A DNA stretch of 64,000 bases, taken from NCBI RefSeq assembly GCF_003590095.1, contig NC_039489.1, positions 2,170,001 through 2,234,000 on the forward strand. The letters run 5' to 3'. The notes under the pieces are model-generated. The model did not search any database. It was not told the DNA's origin and was given only the letters and a program-made list of their open reading frames with translations. Of this stretch, positions 1 through 11,285 are shown in pieces. The stretch is from Trichoplusia ni (Eukaryota > Arthropoda > Insecta > Lepidoptera > Noctuidae). The position numbers were made by a program, and so were the translations under genes. Position 1 is the stretch's first letter. The number at the start of each line of letters is the position of its first letter.

Positions 1-1530
1 ACAACTTCCTTGCCTTGGCTAGGTCCCATCTTCCGCTGTTGTCCTTCTTCTTGAACTCTGCACAGTCTTGCGAGTTGTGTCCCGTCTCGTCGCATGCTGG
101 ACACTTCGGTGTATACTTTTGCACGTTGTTGACTCTCTGCGGTCTTCTAACTGTAGGTGGCGCTGCTACCTGTTCAGGTAGCGCATATGGACCGCAGAGT
201 TCAGCTTCCCGTCTGAGAAATCTTTCCATCTTGACGAGATCGGGTTCACTTTTCTGTTGACTGGCGGCGTAGTCAAAATACCTGTACTTGAGTGTTGGGG
301 TTAACTTGTCCACCAGAGATTTGCATATCTCCGGGTTATATAGGTAGTTCAAACAGCTGAGAGTCTTCAATGTAGCGACGATGTTGGAGACCTTCGTTGA
401 GAAGATGCATATATCTCGTGGCGATTCCGTGAGGCGTGGGAGTCCCCGGAGCGCCTCCATCTCCACCATCGCTATTGCTTCTGGTCGCCCGAATCTTGAC
501 TCCAATGTCTTTATAACTTCTTCCGGAGCTGCGCTGGTGATGAGCAGGCCCTCCACGGCTTCCCTGGCTCTTCCTTTGAGGTTTCTTCTAAGCCTGTTCG
601 TGTTTTCTATAGAAGAGTACGACGACGCCGTCTCGTAGTAGGCCGCGCGGAAGGGCAGCCATTCTTGATGTGCACCGCTGAAGATCGGAAGTTCAATGAA
701 CTTCGGTCGCTGAGCGGCCTTGACCGCGAGCGTTATTGCTTCAGCCAGCTGCGAGAAGTCCGCTGGACCTCCCGCCGGTGCTGGCTGCGCGGGCTGCTGA
801 GTCTTCTGCTGTGGCGTCGCGTCCTCCTCTGCTGTGTTCTTGTTGGTGTCGAGCCAATTGGACACCTTCTCGTTCACCTCGGTGATAGAGACGTCGCCTT
901 CTTCATCTTCATCTTCTGTGTCTTCAGTCTCCAAGGCGGCCAGCTTCGCCGCCGCGAGCTCGACCTGTAGGCGCAGGAGTTCTTCTTTGGCCTTTGCTAT
1001 CCGCTGCGCCTTCTTGCTGTGTGTTGATCCCCCCCCTCCCCCCCTCTTGCTGGGGGCGCGCGGGGTGGTCGGTCCACCTGTTTCATGTGGGCCGGTTGCA
1101 TCCTTCCTGTTCCGCTTGACTGTAGATGCTTCTGTTCTGTTTTTGTTGACACCGGCGGTTACCCCCCCCGCGGGGGGTTCATGTTCGTCTTCTTGACGGC
1201 GTGAGCGGGCAGCGTGGTAGCAGCGGAGTTCGAGACCGTAGGCGCGTTGGTTGCTGTTGCGGCCGCGGCGGTGGTGCCGGCGGTCGCGGTGGCGCCCGAG
1301 GTGGCGGCGGTGCCGGAGGTCGCGGCGGTTGCCGATGACTGCGTGGTGGCTGTCGTCACGGAGGCGGATGTATACTCTGTAGTTTCCGTGGCGGTAGTCC
1401 CTGTGGCTGTAGAATCGATCGCAGTCTCGGCGCTGTTGCCGGTCCCCGAGGTCGTAGCGGTGTCCTCGGATGATGGCTTCTGTTGTGTTGCGACCTTGCG
1501 GCCCTTTCCCTCGGAGCGTGTGACGGGCAT
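1..1530 (-). pseudogene. BEL/Pao retrotransposon Gag, partial at the window edge
   Basis: Read on the minus strand, an ATG at 1530 opens a Thr/Ala-rich, low-complexity N-terminus. A Lys/Glu-rich segment follows, then a DUF1759-type Gag core around 330-640 (motif LPIFSGAHQEWLPF, then RRNLKGRAREAVEGLL). A CX2CX4HX4C zinc knuckle (CPACDETGHNSQDC) lies near 60-105. This order is typical of BEL/Pao Gag, which packages the element RNA. The frame continues to base 1, so the rest lies outside the window. One break is visible: the first frame stops at 1159-1161, and adding a single G to the G8 tract (1162-1169) restores continuity through a second G-rich stretch near 1028-1044. This could be a mutation, an assembly error in a homopolymer, or programmed slippage. 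Element identity is confident; activity is doubtful. Confidence 0.85.
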
Positions 1531-1614
1531 GGCGCTTCTGTCTTCTATTCTTCGGTCTTCACAACTCGATCTGTAATTAAGTTCGATGTTCGAAAGGCCA
1601 ACTCAATTCCACGT

Positions 1615-1632
1615 ATCCGGCTCGAAGGACCA
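1615..1632 (-). promoter_or_regulatory. BEL primer-binding site
   Basis: Minus strand tggtccttcgagccggat lies just inside the inferred LTR edge at 1638. Nearly the same string stands behind the left LTR of the BEL element at 32057 (near 32296-32314), which supports its role as the tRNA primer site for minus-strand DNA synthesis. Confidence 0.7.
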
Positions 1633-1637
1633 TTAAA

Positions 1638-2350
1638 TGTGTCGCACGGGCTCCAACTTTACAGCAAGAGACACCGCGCGAGCACAACTATTGGGGGTGC
1701 CGGATTGGTGAAAAATGAGAAGGCCCTTGTATAAACACCAAACTCAATTTATTGACGCTCAAACAGAGGATACAAAACGTAAACAAACGCAGTTTGTTTA
1801 CGTCGACTATTTCGTAGGGCTCCGTTGATGTCCTTTAGGGCTTCGCTGATGTCCCGGGGCTCCTTCGTTGTATCCGGGGCGTCGCTGTTGCTGAAGTCTT
1901 CGAGGGCTTCCTATTTCTTCCTGTTGGTCCGCTCTTCTTGCTGTGTTGCCGCCGAATGTGACGACTCTCGGTGTGGGCCGCATTTTATACAAATTCGGGC
2001 CCCGAAATTCCGCCGCTCCAATTGGCCGACCAATAAGATCACTCGCTTTTCGACCAATAAGAGCGGGGGCGGGGCCCGCGCGCGATTTTTTCCTTAAGGT
2101 TAACTACGACGATACTTTACCACACCGAGAGCCGTTTACTTAAAATGCTATTTTCTATTTAAAAAATGAATTACAATAGTATGTTAACTATACATTTTCT
2201 GAATCATTACTTACCCTATAATATGAGAAAAATATAATTTTTACAATATTCCTATCTTAAAAATATTCACAATTTTCGTATAACTTTAATTAATTCCGGC
2301 TCTCCTATTGGTCGCTGTTACTGGAATGTTTTCCAATAGGAGGCCGGAGT
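1638..2350 (-). repeat. BEL/Pao 5' LTR (outer boundary uncertain)
   Basis: The LTR is inferred from the primer site at 1615-1632 and the Gag start at 1530. On the minus strand there is a TATA box (tttgtataaaatgcggccc, about 1978-1998). Upstream of it are two gaccaataag CCAAT-type boxes (about 2027-2070) and a region with an inverted repeat (ccggctctcctattgg at 2296-2311 against ccaataggaggccgg at 2333-2347). The inner edge is placed at 1638 (tgtgtcgcac on the plus strand). I could not fix the outer edge because the 3' LTR lies outside the window. The GC-rich short reading frames here have no recognisable product. Confidence 0.55.
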
Positions 2351-2750
2351 ATACTAAACAAACAATAATCTAATCAGACTCTAATTTGACTTAAACTACA
2401 CTTAAACCTAATCATATATCGTAAATAAAACACTAATCACAAATACTGTTCATTGTTTACACTTTTTCTCTTAAACTGTTCACGCTGTCCCGCACAAATA
2501 CCAATAGCCCTTATTATTAATATACACATTACAATTTGCAATAGTTTTGTAGCTACCTTGGGTCGTCCATGTTTGTTCTTTAATAGAGCAGGGGTGGATG
2601 GCCCCTGGTAGATACCCCATCACATTTTAGATTAAAGTTCTCAACAAGGCCTCTACATGTTGGACCTGTGTCCCCGTGCAAGCCTTTAAAAAGGACCGGG
2701 TCTCTTCACATGAAGTGATCCCGTGACTAAAAAGAAAATCTAATAGTGAA
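2351..2750. other. No recognisable gene between BEL LTR and Copia
   Basis: This is AT-rich sequence with no coding pattern. The last 180 bases may be Copia leader or Gag remnant, since the Copia frame opens at 2751 and no copy of the 3' LTR (6109 onward) is found here. The Copia element is therefore truncated at its 5' end. Confidence 0.4.
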
Positions 2751-5700
2751 GTGAACATGAGTAATAATAATAACTGTTTCTATTGCGGGAAGTTCGGACA
2801 TTATAAAGCACAGTGTCGTTTTCGAAAACAAAGAATGTCTAGTGAAAATAAAACTAATAGTATTCGTAACGCCTTTGTCGTGTCAAATCTGTCGCATCAA
2901 CTACAAAAATCAAGGTGGCTAGTGGATTCTGGTGCTAGCGAACACATGTGCAGGGATCGTGCATTATTTAAATCATTTTCAAATACTTCGCCAAAGCCTG
3001 TAATCATCGGAAATGGAGCAGTGATAAATGCGCTTGATTACGGACAGATGGCAGTGCAAGTATCAAACGGAAGTGAATGGATTGAAACAGTGATAGACAA
3101 CGTATTGTATGCCCCCGAACTTAAAACGAACTTGTTCTCGGTAAATCGCGCCACAGACAAAGGTTATGTCATGGTGACAGATGACAGTTCATGCAAATTT
3201 TTCAAGTCAAACAAAATTTGTGCGGTTGCGGAAAGAATTGGAAATTCATTTTATTTGGATCTACGCTTCAATAATAATGGTGAAATTGCGAGTACTGCAG
3301 AAACGATCTAAACGAGTGGCACAAAAAATTGGCGCATCAAAACTTCTCCTATGTAAAAGACATCTTGCGGAAAACAACATTGAGGTTAGACAAACATCCA
3401 ACCCGGTGTGTGAGAGTTGTTTGGTTGGGAAAATACACAGATTGCCATTCAATAGAAGCGACAAGAGTACCAGGACATGTGAATTAATTCATGTTGATAC
3501 CTGCGGTCCTATGGAGGAACCGTCAGTTGGTGGGTCAAGGTATTTCGTTGTGCTGAAAGATGACTACTCGAACTTCAGAAGTGTGTATTTTGTGGAAACA
3601 AAAGATAAGATCAAATATGTAATTGAGGATTTTATAAATAAGGCTGAGAATAATACCGGAAACAAGGTGAAGACATTCAGAAGTGATAACGGCCTGGAGT
3701 TTGTGAACAGGTATGTGAAGGAAATGTTTACAAGACGTGGAATAACACACCAAACCACAGTACCATACACACCAGAACAAAATGGAAAGGCGGAGAGAGA
3801 AAATAGAACATTGGTGGAAGCGGCCAGGACAATGATACATGAGAGAAATTTACCAAAGAAATTATGGGCCGAAGCTATAAATACAGCAGTGTACGTGTTG
3901 AACAGGACTGGGAAGAGCCATGAGGATGGGCGATCTCCATTTGAGGTATGGGAAAACATATAATATCCATGAGTTAAAAGCCTTTGGTACAGAAGTATAT
4001 GTACACATTCCAAAGGAAAAGAGACTTAAGTGGGATCCGAAAGGAGAGAAGGGATTGATGGTCGGATATGAGGAGGATGTGAAAGGTTACCGTATCTACT
4101 ATCCTGAGAAGAATGTGGTTAAACAAAAAGGGATATTGTATTCTTACAACTAGAAGAGAAGGAAAAACATCAAGTAAAGAAAGGTGAAGGGGAAACTGTA
4201 GTGTCCTTAAACCTTGAAGAGGAGACAGTGCAAGAGAATAGTCCCGAGACAGATATTAGTGAGATACCAATCCTTGACCACAACGAGACAACCCACACAA
4301 GTAGTATATTAGAAGATAACTCGGAAAATGACAGCGACTACTTGCCGTGCAGTGAAGAAGAACAACAATTAGAAGAAATTTTTTCACCCATAAAAAGGGA
4401 AAGGTCTACGCGTGAGCGTAAACAAACAGTGTTCTACAAGTGTAATCCTGTGCAGCTGGACCAAGGTGAGTGTGATCCCATCACATATGGTGATGCCATG
4501 AGCCGGAGTGATGCCGGTAAGTGGAGTGCAGCTATTGCTAGGGAACTTGAGACTCTAAGTGACAATAACACATGGGAATTTTGTGAATTACCTGTAAGTG
4601 TAAAGCCTATAAGTAGCAAATGGGTCTTTAAAATAAAAAATGTAAATAATGTCAAAAAGTATAAGGCTAGGCTTGTTGCTAGGGGGTTTGAGCAACAAGA
4701 TATAATAAACTTAAGTGACATTTATGTCCCAGTTGCTAAGTTAACAACTTTTAGGTTATGTGTAATAATTGCAACAAAATATAACTTGCCTATATACCAA
4801 ATGGATGTCACGGGAGCTTTTCTATATGGTGATATTAAAAAAAATGTATATGTAAGGTTACCAGAAGGGGCCTACTCAGGAGATAATAATATTGTAAAGT
4901 TAAATAAGTCATTGTACGGATTGAAAAGTTCTCCTAAATCATGGAATATTAAAGTTAATTCTGTATTAACCCGAGAAGGCTTTATAAGATCTAAATGTGA
5001 TCCATGCTTGTATAAAAAGTATAGTGGTAAAGATAAAACATTTGTATTAATATATGTCGATGATTTGCTAATTTTAGGAACTAATAACAATGAGGTCACT
5101 AACCTAAAAACAATATTAAACAAAGAATTTAAAATAAAAGATTTAGGGTTAATTTCAGATTTTTTAGGAATAAATGTAAAACAAGATTTAGAAAAAGGTA
5201 TAACTACATTATCACAAAGGAATTATTTAGAAAATGTACTAAAAAAATTTCATATGGAAAATTGCAAACCCATGTTGACACCCTTGGATATAAACTTTAA
5301 TACTAAAATATTTGATATAAATAATAATAATTGTGATAAGGACATTGAAGGAATCTGTAGGCAAATTATTGGATGCCTCATGTATGCTGTCTCAGGCACT
5401 AGGCCTGATCTGTGTTTTGCAGTTTCATTACTAAGTAGGTATCAAAAATGTGCGAATAGTGCATTACTTAGTGCACTTAAGAGAGTATTGCGCTATGTGA
5501 AGCATACTCTAGATTATAAAATTGTTTATAAATGTAATGATAGTGCATTGCAAGGCTACTGTGATGCTGATTGGGGAGGTGACCAGAGGGACAGAAAGTC
5601 CACATCTGGCTATTTGTTCACTTTTGCAAATTGTTTAATTATGTGGTGTTCAAAGAAGCAATCTTCTGTAAGCTTGTCTTCTACTGAAGCTGAAAATGTT

Positions 5701-6009
5701 TCTATGAGTATGGCAGCAAGTGAAGCATGCCTTCTTGTTAATTTATTAAATGAGTTTGATTTTCAAAATGATAGCCCAGTTAAGTTGTATTGTGACAATC
5801 AGTCAGCTATTCTAAATGCAAGTACAGACTCAGTCAAACGTCTTAAACATATTGATATTAGATATCACTTTATCAAAGATTTAATTCAAAATAATAAAAT
5901 TGATATTCAGTACATAAGTACTTGTGAACAATTGGCAGACATGCTAACAAAGTCACTAAGTAAGGAGTTATTAATTAAGCTTTTAACACAGTGTAATGTA
6001 AAATTGTAA
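2751..6009 (+). pseudogene. Ty1/Copia Gag-Pol, 5' truncated and frameshifted
   Basis: Domains occur in Copia order. A CCHC zinc knuckle (CFYCGKFGHYKAQC, about 2779-2820) comes first, then an aspartic protease with WLVDSGASEHMC (about 2920-2955). The integrase has DDE residues in HVDTCGPM (about 3490), FRSDNGLEF (about 3680) and PEQNGKAERENRT (about 3770). Reverse transcriptase carries YVDDLLILG (about 5056), and RNase H carries GYCDADWGGDQ and SSTEAE (5550-5700). Frames change near 3300, 3950 and 4140, so no single protein is made. Only the zinc knuckle of Gag remains. RT-RNase H (4201-6009, 602 codons) is still open. The purine-rich tract gagaaggggtg and the 3' LTR follow directly. Confidence 0.93.
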
Positions 6010-6108
6010 GCGAAGGTAGAGTTGTTTAACTGGTAATGTTTTCAGTTATATTATGTTGTTATAATTTAGATTAATTTCTGTTCAAAATCGATAAACATTG
6101 AGAAGGGG

Positions 6109-6321
6109 TGTTATTAGTATGGCAATGTTTATATGCATAATATTTAAGTTGGCTAATATGAAAAGAATGAAATGTCATTCAGTTGTCAATGTTGGCATTA
6201 CTGTGTTTTTGTATAACTTTCGCTCACTGCTTCGTTCATACTGTAACTGGCTGTACACGTTGATAAAATATATAACTTGTTTCATCATAAAAGTGCTGTT
6301 TAATTCAAAATCATCATCACA
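6109..6321 (+). repeat. Copia 3' LTR
   Basis: It starts with TGTTATTAG right after the polypurine tract attgagaagggg and appears to end near ATCACA at 6321. The length of about 213 bp is normal for Copia. There is no matching 5' LTR in the window. The end is set by where an unrelated lepidopteran repeat begins and could shift by some bases. Confidence 0.6.
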
Positions 6322-6336
6322 TAACTTATATCTTCT

Positions 6337-6373
6337 ACCCACGGGGACGAAGTCGCGGGCAACAGCTAGTATA
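6337..6373 (-). repeat. Lepidopteran dispersed repeat fragment
   Basis: Read on the minus strand this contains tagctgttgcccgcgacttc, the core of a repeat seen again near 10990, 50040 and 57968. Only its head is present. From 6374 to 6777 I see AT-rich sequence without recognisable features. Confidence 0.6.
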
Positions 6374-6777
6374 AAAATAAAAATTGAGCCCTAATACGAG
6401 TGTTTGACGTAATATGACCTGATACTAGTTGATGTAAGTAGATTATGGAAATGGGAAGAGAAGATAAGGTATGAAAGTAGCTGTTCATATAAAATGCGCG
6501 CATTAATAATAGCTGTCAGTAATAATTTTGACAATAACAACCAAGGTATCGAATTGGACGGAAACATCAATAATAATAGAAAGTAGCAATAAAAACGGGT
6601 TATTGTCGGTAAGCACACAGGTAATTAGCAAACAATAGCATCAATTAGTTCATGCTAATAAGCCGGCCTGTGATTTGCACCTGTGAGATCATTAACACGT
6701 TGCACTTAATGACAAGCCTAGATACCGCATTAGACATTTACATCAATAATATGATGAGATGCGTTCAAAAACATTAA

Positions 6778-7570
6778 CTAATGAACATCCTCTTCTTCAT
6801 CAACATCGTGATCACTACGATCGTCATCGTCATCATCGCTGCTAAAGTCAGAATCTGCTTCTGCAACATCGGTATCAATGAATTTAAAATCAGGCGTGTT
6901 ATCATTTATGAGTAAATCGCTGAGTTCTTTAAATGAAGACTTTCTTTTTGTATTTTTCCTTTTCGGCCGTATGCTAGTGAGAAGAGGATCCGAAGATAAT
7001 AGCAAGTTGTTGAGGATATCTTCATTAGTCGCGATGCTACTATGTTTCCGCGTATGGTTTTCTCTATATTTGCGAAAGTCTTTATTTCTCGCTTCCGATG
7101 CTTCTTCAGACATGAAGCCTATAGGCAGAACAGACAGGTGGTCTACTATCTGAGGCCCATGTACTAGTAATTAATGAAGGCTGGAAGGCATATAGTACCA
7201 CGCATAGAGATCCACATACATATCTACTGTCTCGTCACAGTACAACTTGAATTTTGCTTGATCTATCTTCTCTCCTGATGAAATGCACTGCAGTATCACA
7301 GCAATTCTTCGAATTAAACTGACGTCTAATCCTGTAATAGGTGCAGTCGTTTCGGGATTGGTAAAAAACCGTCTAGCAGTATTGCCAGTATTTGTGTTAC
7401 CACTACCCTGTTTGATTACATCCAATAAAAACCCTGTTTCTCTCCGAAAATTTTCCTGAATCAGTTTTTTCCTTTCCTTCACTTTTTGCTTCATGTCGTC
7501 ACCTTTTGCTTGCCATGACTTTATGTCCAGTCTATAGGCAATGTGCAATAAGCATTCCATGGACCGAATC
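6778..7570 (-). pseudogene. Transib transposase, C-terminal half
   Basis: On the minus strand the reading begins at IRSMECLLHIAYRLD (near 7570), runs through GNTNTGNTARRFF and SSGEKIDQAKFKLYC, and reaches SEEASEARNKDF near 7110. It ends in an acidic tail at 6778. These match the C-terminal part of Transib transposases, relatives of vertebrate RAG1; the catalytic Glu should be in the SEEASEARNK segment. One TAA at 7171-7173 interrupts an otherwise continuous frame (LH*LLVHGPQIVDHL). The N-terminal half is at 16385-17379 on the same strand. The intervening 8.8 kb of other elements begins and ends with the same 11 bp. Confidence 0.82.
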
Positions 7571-7797
7571 AAAGAGTATAGTAATACAGTATGGTAAAGA
7601 GAGCCCTCTTGAGGCACTTTATAGTCAACCTGTTTGAACACGAGCGCCACCTGGATTTTGGCCCCAAACTAATCTATACATTTATAGATAAACCTGCACC
7701 TACATAGGTATGCCTACTATAGTATGGCTTCAATGACCTTTATGTATAGTAATATAGAAGTGATAAGGTGTAAAATAAAAAATAAAGCTAGGAATTA
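7571..7797. other. Non-coding edge of the insertion that splits Transib
   Basis: This stretch holds actataaagtgcctcaagag on the minus strand and a segment mentioning gcgccacctggattttggcc on the plus strand. The opposite edge (16227-16384) has a comparable but different unit (cactttatagg, agatagcgctacc, ggggcccgataac). The two may be ends of one non-autonomous element that the P and Harbinger elements later entered. The link is inference. Confidence 0.35.
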
Positions 7798-10287
7798 TCA
7801 TTTTTTATTTTTATAATTTTTCATTTTATTATAATAATTTTGAGCAGCAAGTTTGGTTTCATCTTCTCCAATATACGTCAGTTTTCCAGACAAAATTCGA
7901 TTGATCGACCTGCACCAGCTATATATAATAATATTAATGGTTAAATTAATAAAATATTGGTTAATTTTTTCTTTATGTCTGGTGCAGTCAAATGGAGGAT
8001 CAACCATCGTATTTACAATAGATATTATGTTTTTCTTTATATATTTTTTAGGTACATTTCTTTTTAAAAACGCGGTGGTTGTGTTTTGAATGGCATGGAA
8101 GTATTTTTCTAATTGTTCACTCGGGTAACAGAGCCATTTCTTGTTACAATATTCTTTGGCTTTTATGTAGAAATTTTTGTTATTTTGATCATCCCTGTCG
8201 ATAAGGTTTTTTTTACAAGTTTGACAAGTCTTTACAATATTTTTTAGACATTTTGTCAGGACCCAGCCACATACATAATTCCTTTGACCTGCATCATCAG
8301 TTTCCCTATTCACATTAAATACTTCTTCATTACATAGTATCACTTCTTCAATGGGAGTATCAGAAGCATCAGGTTCTGTATTTTTATCTGTGAAGAAGAA
8401 TTCTAGAGTTTGAAGACACTTATTTGAATCTTCTTCACAGTTTGCTCTACCTGAATGGGGCGAGTTATAATTATTTAACAATAATGCTTTAAATGCTCCC
8501 TCGAATGCCACAGAATTTGGAGAATTATTCCTCGCCCCATAGCTTCTGATATTCGCAAAGAAATTTTCTACTGGATCCTGATTAAAATTTCTTGTCAAAA
8601 GTGCATCAAAACCATATTTTTGGGATACGATTTTCCAAATGACTTACATACCTTCAATTGTTTTAATTAAATTTGTTATAGATGGTATCACCGTTTCGAC
8701 CAATCGAAATTTGTTTCCAATTTTTTTATTGTACCTAAATTTTATTGTTTTCAGTATTACTTTAGCATTTCTCCACAACTCATGATGAGGAGAGTTCCTT
8801 CTAACAGGTCCTTTATATATTTTTCCATTTGGTACATGAAATTTACTAACATTTAAACTGTCAAATAGATTGTCAATTAGTAAAGTTATGTCAATTAATT
8901 CTTTGCATACTTTAGGAAGATCTCCCCTGGCAGGTAAATGTTCAGCAGCCACAGCAACGCTATGGCTGAACAATTGCGTTGCTGATTTCACTCTCATTTT
9001 TTTTATTTTCTCTGGGTTTATGTGATCTTCCGTAATTTTATTCAATAGTCGTAGTTCACCATATGACTTGTCAGCAGCATATACTTTTTGGTAGTACTCC
9101 CATTTCACCACCTTTTCTATCTTATTGTATTCATATACCAAATCTTTTGTAATCAAATTGTTTCGAATGCCCTTTATCAAGTGGGGTACATCAAATAATG
9201 GGATAATTTTTTTTCCATTAATGTCTATCTCGTCATGACGCCATTCCTTGCCACGTCGCAAATACTTGCCCTTGGTGTCGTTTATGAGCTCTGTTATAGC
9301 GCCAACATTGACAGTGCTTTGGTCGCAAACTGTGTTCAATATCACCAGGCCAGAGTCTTGAGCATATTTCACTACTTCTATTATTAGATTTTTTAATTCA
9401 ATTTTGTTCAGCCCGGCCGTGAAATAGTAGGCGATAGGTTGCTTGAAATTTATTTTGACACCTTTTACCATAAATACCAAAGCGTGGTTTGCAAATTTAT
9501 TATTTTTATTGTTTGCAAATCCATCAAAACTGTCCTTCTGGGCGTTATAATTAATCTGTGGTGTCAAAGACATTTCATCAAACATCAGACTGCACAAACG
9601 ATCACCTACATCTTTCCCAAGCACTGTTTTTTTTATCCTTTCGAAAACCACGGGATTTATGCCTGGGTATATTTTTATTGTGCTTAATAATCGCTTCATT
9701 GCTTTGGTTGACGGCAGCGTAAAAAATTTATTTAGGAGACCATAGCACTTGGGGCTTTTTTTATACAGAGATAGTGAGAGCACCTTCTCTTCGGTCGTGA
9801 AACGTCGACCTTTTGCTTTTTTTGACGCCTGCATTTGCATACTCAAAAATAATTGAGCCGGTCTTTTTAAGTTTTTGGCGAAATGCTGAAACAGAGCTGC
9901 ATTGGAGAGGTCCTCAGCATTTTTTAACCTGGTCATGAAGGACTGTCCTTTCTTTCGCAAACGTGATATTTGCGTCCGGAGATTCCTAATTTTCGAGCAA
10001 AGTGGACCCATTACATCTGTGGAAGAATTATGTTTGTTTTACTAAATGTAACATAAAGGTGTTCTAATATGGGACATTCAAAGAGTTCGATAAGTGGCAA
10101 TCGCAAACATAGATTAATGAAAAAAAATTAAAAAAGTGGTCTCTTTGAAAACTTTAAGATTTATTTAGAATGGCAAATCAGTACTTAGCGCAGTTCTAAT
10201 GAAATAATAAATAAGAAAAAAAAACCCCAAGAAATGGATGTCCACAAGGCTATTTTCCATGAGTGGTTGGAGCCAAAGATTGGGTTC

Positions 10288-10343
10288 ATTTTCTAATCTT
10301 AGGAGGATTTTGGGGAACCAAAATCCTCCTAAGATTAGAAAAT
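10288..10343. repeat. 24-bp perfect hairpin in intron 5 of the P-element gene
   Basis: The arms ttctaatcttaggaggattt and its complement (full arms 10288-10311 and 10320-10343) match exactly around an 8-base loop. It could be a small MITE or a remnant of terminal inverted repeats. No coding content. Confidence 0.7.
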
Positions 10344-10422
10344 TTACTACAAAATTTACATGACTTTGCAGTCATGACCAGTATGACCGCCACTGCACTT
10401 TTCATACAAACTTTATACGTAA

Positions 10423-10467
10423 AGCGCTAACAGCTCATTTTGTATTACAAAGTGAGCTGTTAGCGCT
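10423..10467. repeat. 15-bp inverted repeat in intron 5
   Basis: agcgctaacagctca at 10423-10437 is mirrored by tgagctgttagcgct at 10453-10467, with a partly matching inner region. Together with the hairpin at 10288 it suggests small inverted-repeat insertions in this intron. Confidence 0.6.
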
Positions 10468-10986
10468 GTGAGCTTAGACCTAGCTAGCCATATGGATTGG
10501 TAGCTTCAATTAATACGTGAATTGCTTAACTTGCTAAGTATGAAGATGCTTAAAATGAAATCTGATGCACACAGATCAAAAGCAGCCTAAACTTATTGAT
10601 TATAACAACCACTATTGTATTAATGCACCACAAGCACCTAGACAATAATAAAACTAATACCTTTTCCAGCTGTTCTTTTAGGCCTGGTGATTGCACTATA
10701 ATTATGCTCTAGTGTCACACGGTTTGAAGATGCAATGGTTTTAGATGAACCTGAAATTTAAAAGTTATAATTATTATAACAACACATCAAAGAATAGTTA
10801 CAAGATAAGAATCCCACTGAATAATAATAAGTATGAATATGTATAATAATAATTATAGATGCATAATTTTTACCTGCAATGACAGATTGAGATGAGGAGT
10901 GTTGAAGGTATTGCATCGATGTTGTTTCCAAGATAATTTGGCTTCCAAATTGATCTGCAAATGTATAAAAAAAGAATTTTATTCTA

Positions 10987-11285
10987 CACTAGCTGTTGCC
11001 CGCGACTCCGTCTGCGTGGACTTCAGTTTACAGCGTTCGGTGGTCCCCATTTCCATGGAAACAATCCCCTTAGTGATCTTATAGCTTTTACACACCTTTT
11101 AAATTTTCTCTCGGGAACTATTCCAAAAATCGGGTTAAAAGACAGCCTATGTGTTATTCTGATGTATAAGCTGTATTGTGGTAAAGTTTCATTCAAATCC
11201 ATTCAGTAGTTTTTATGTGAAAGAGTAACAAACATCCATACATCCATACAAACTTTCGCCTTTATAATAGTAGTAGGATTACTTT
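10987..11285 (+). repeat. Lepidopteran dispersed repeat, near full length
   Basis: It starts with actagctgttgcccgcgact and continues through ggacttcagtttacagcg. It ends with the stereotyped tail catccatacatccatacaaa followed by ctttcgcctttataatagta. It lies in intron 3 of the P-element gene. A related tail is at 38590-38770. Non-coding. Confidence 0.75.

Noticed and set aside
1214..1576. Val/Ala-rich plus-strand frame opposite BEL Gag
   Set aside because: Antisense of the low-complexity Thr/Ala Gag N-terminus; no start context or domain.
3564..4013. 149-codon minus frame opposite Copia integrase
   Set aside because: Antisense shadow of conserved integrase codons.
8587..8647. 61-base intron between the two large P-transposase frames
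   Set aside because: Splicing it would break phase; the unspliced frame is continuous and conserved apart from one TAA.
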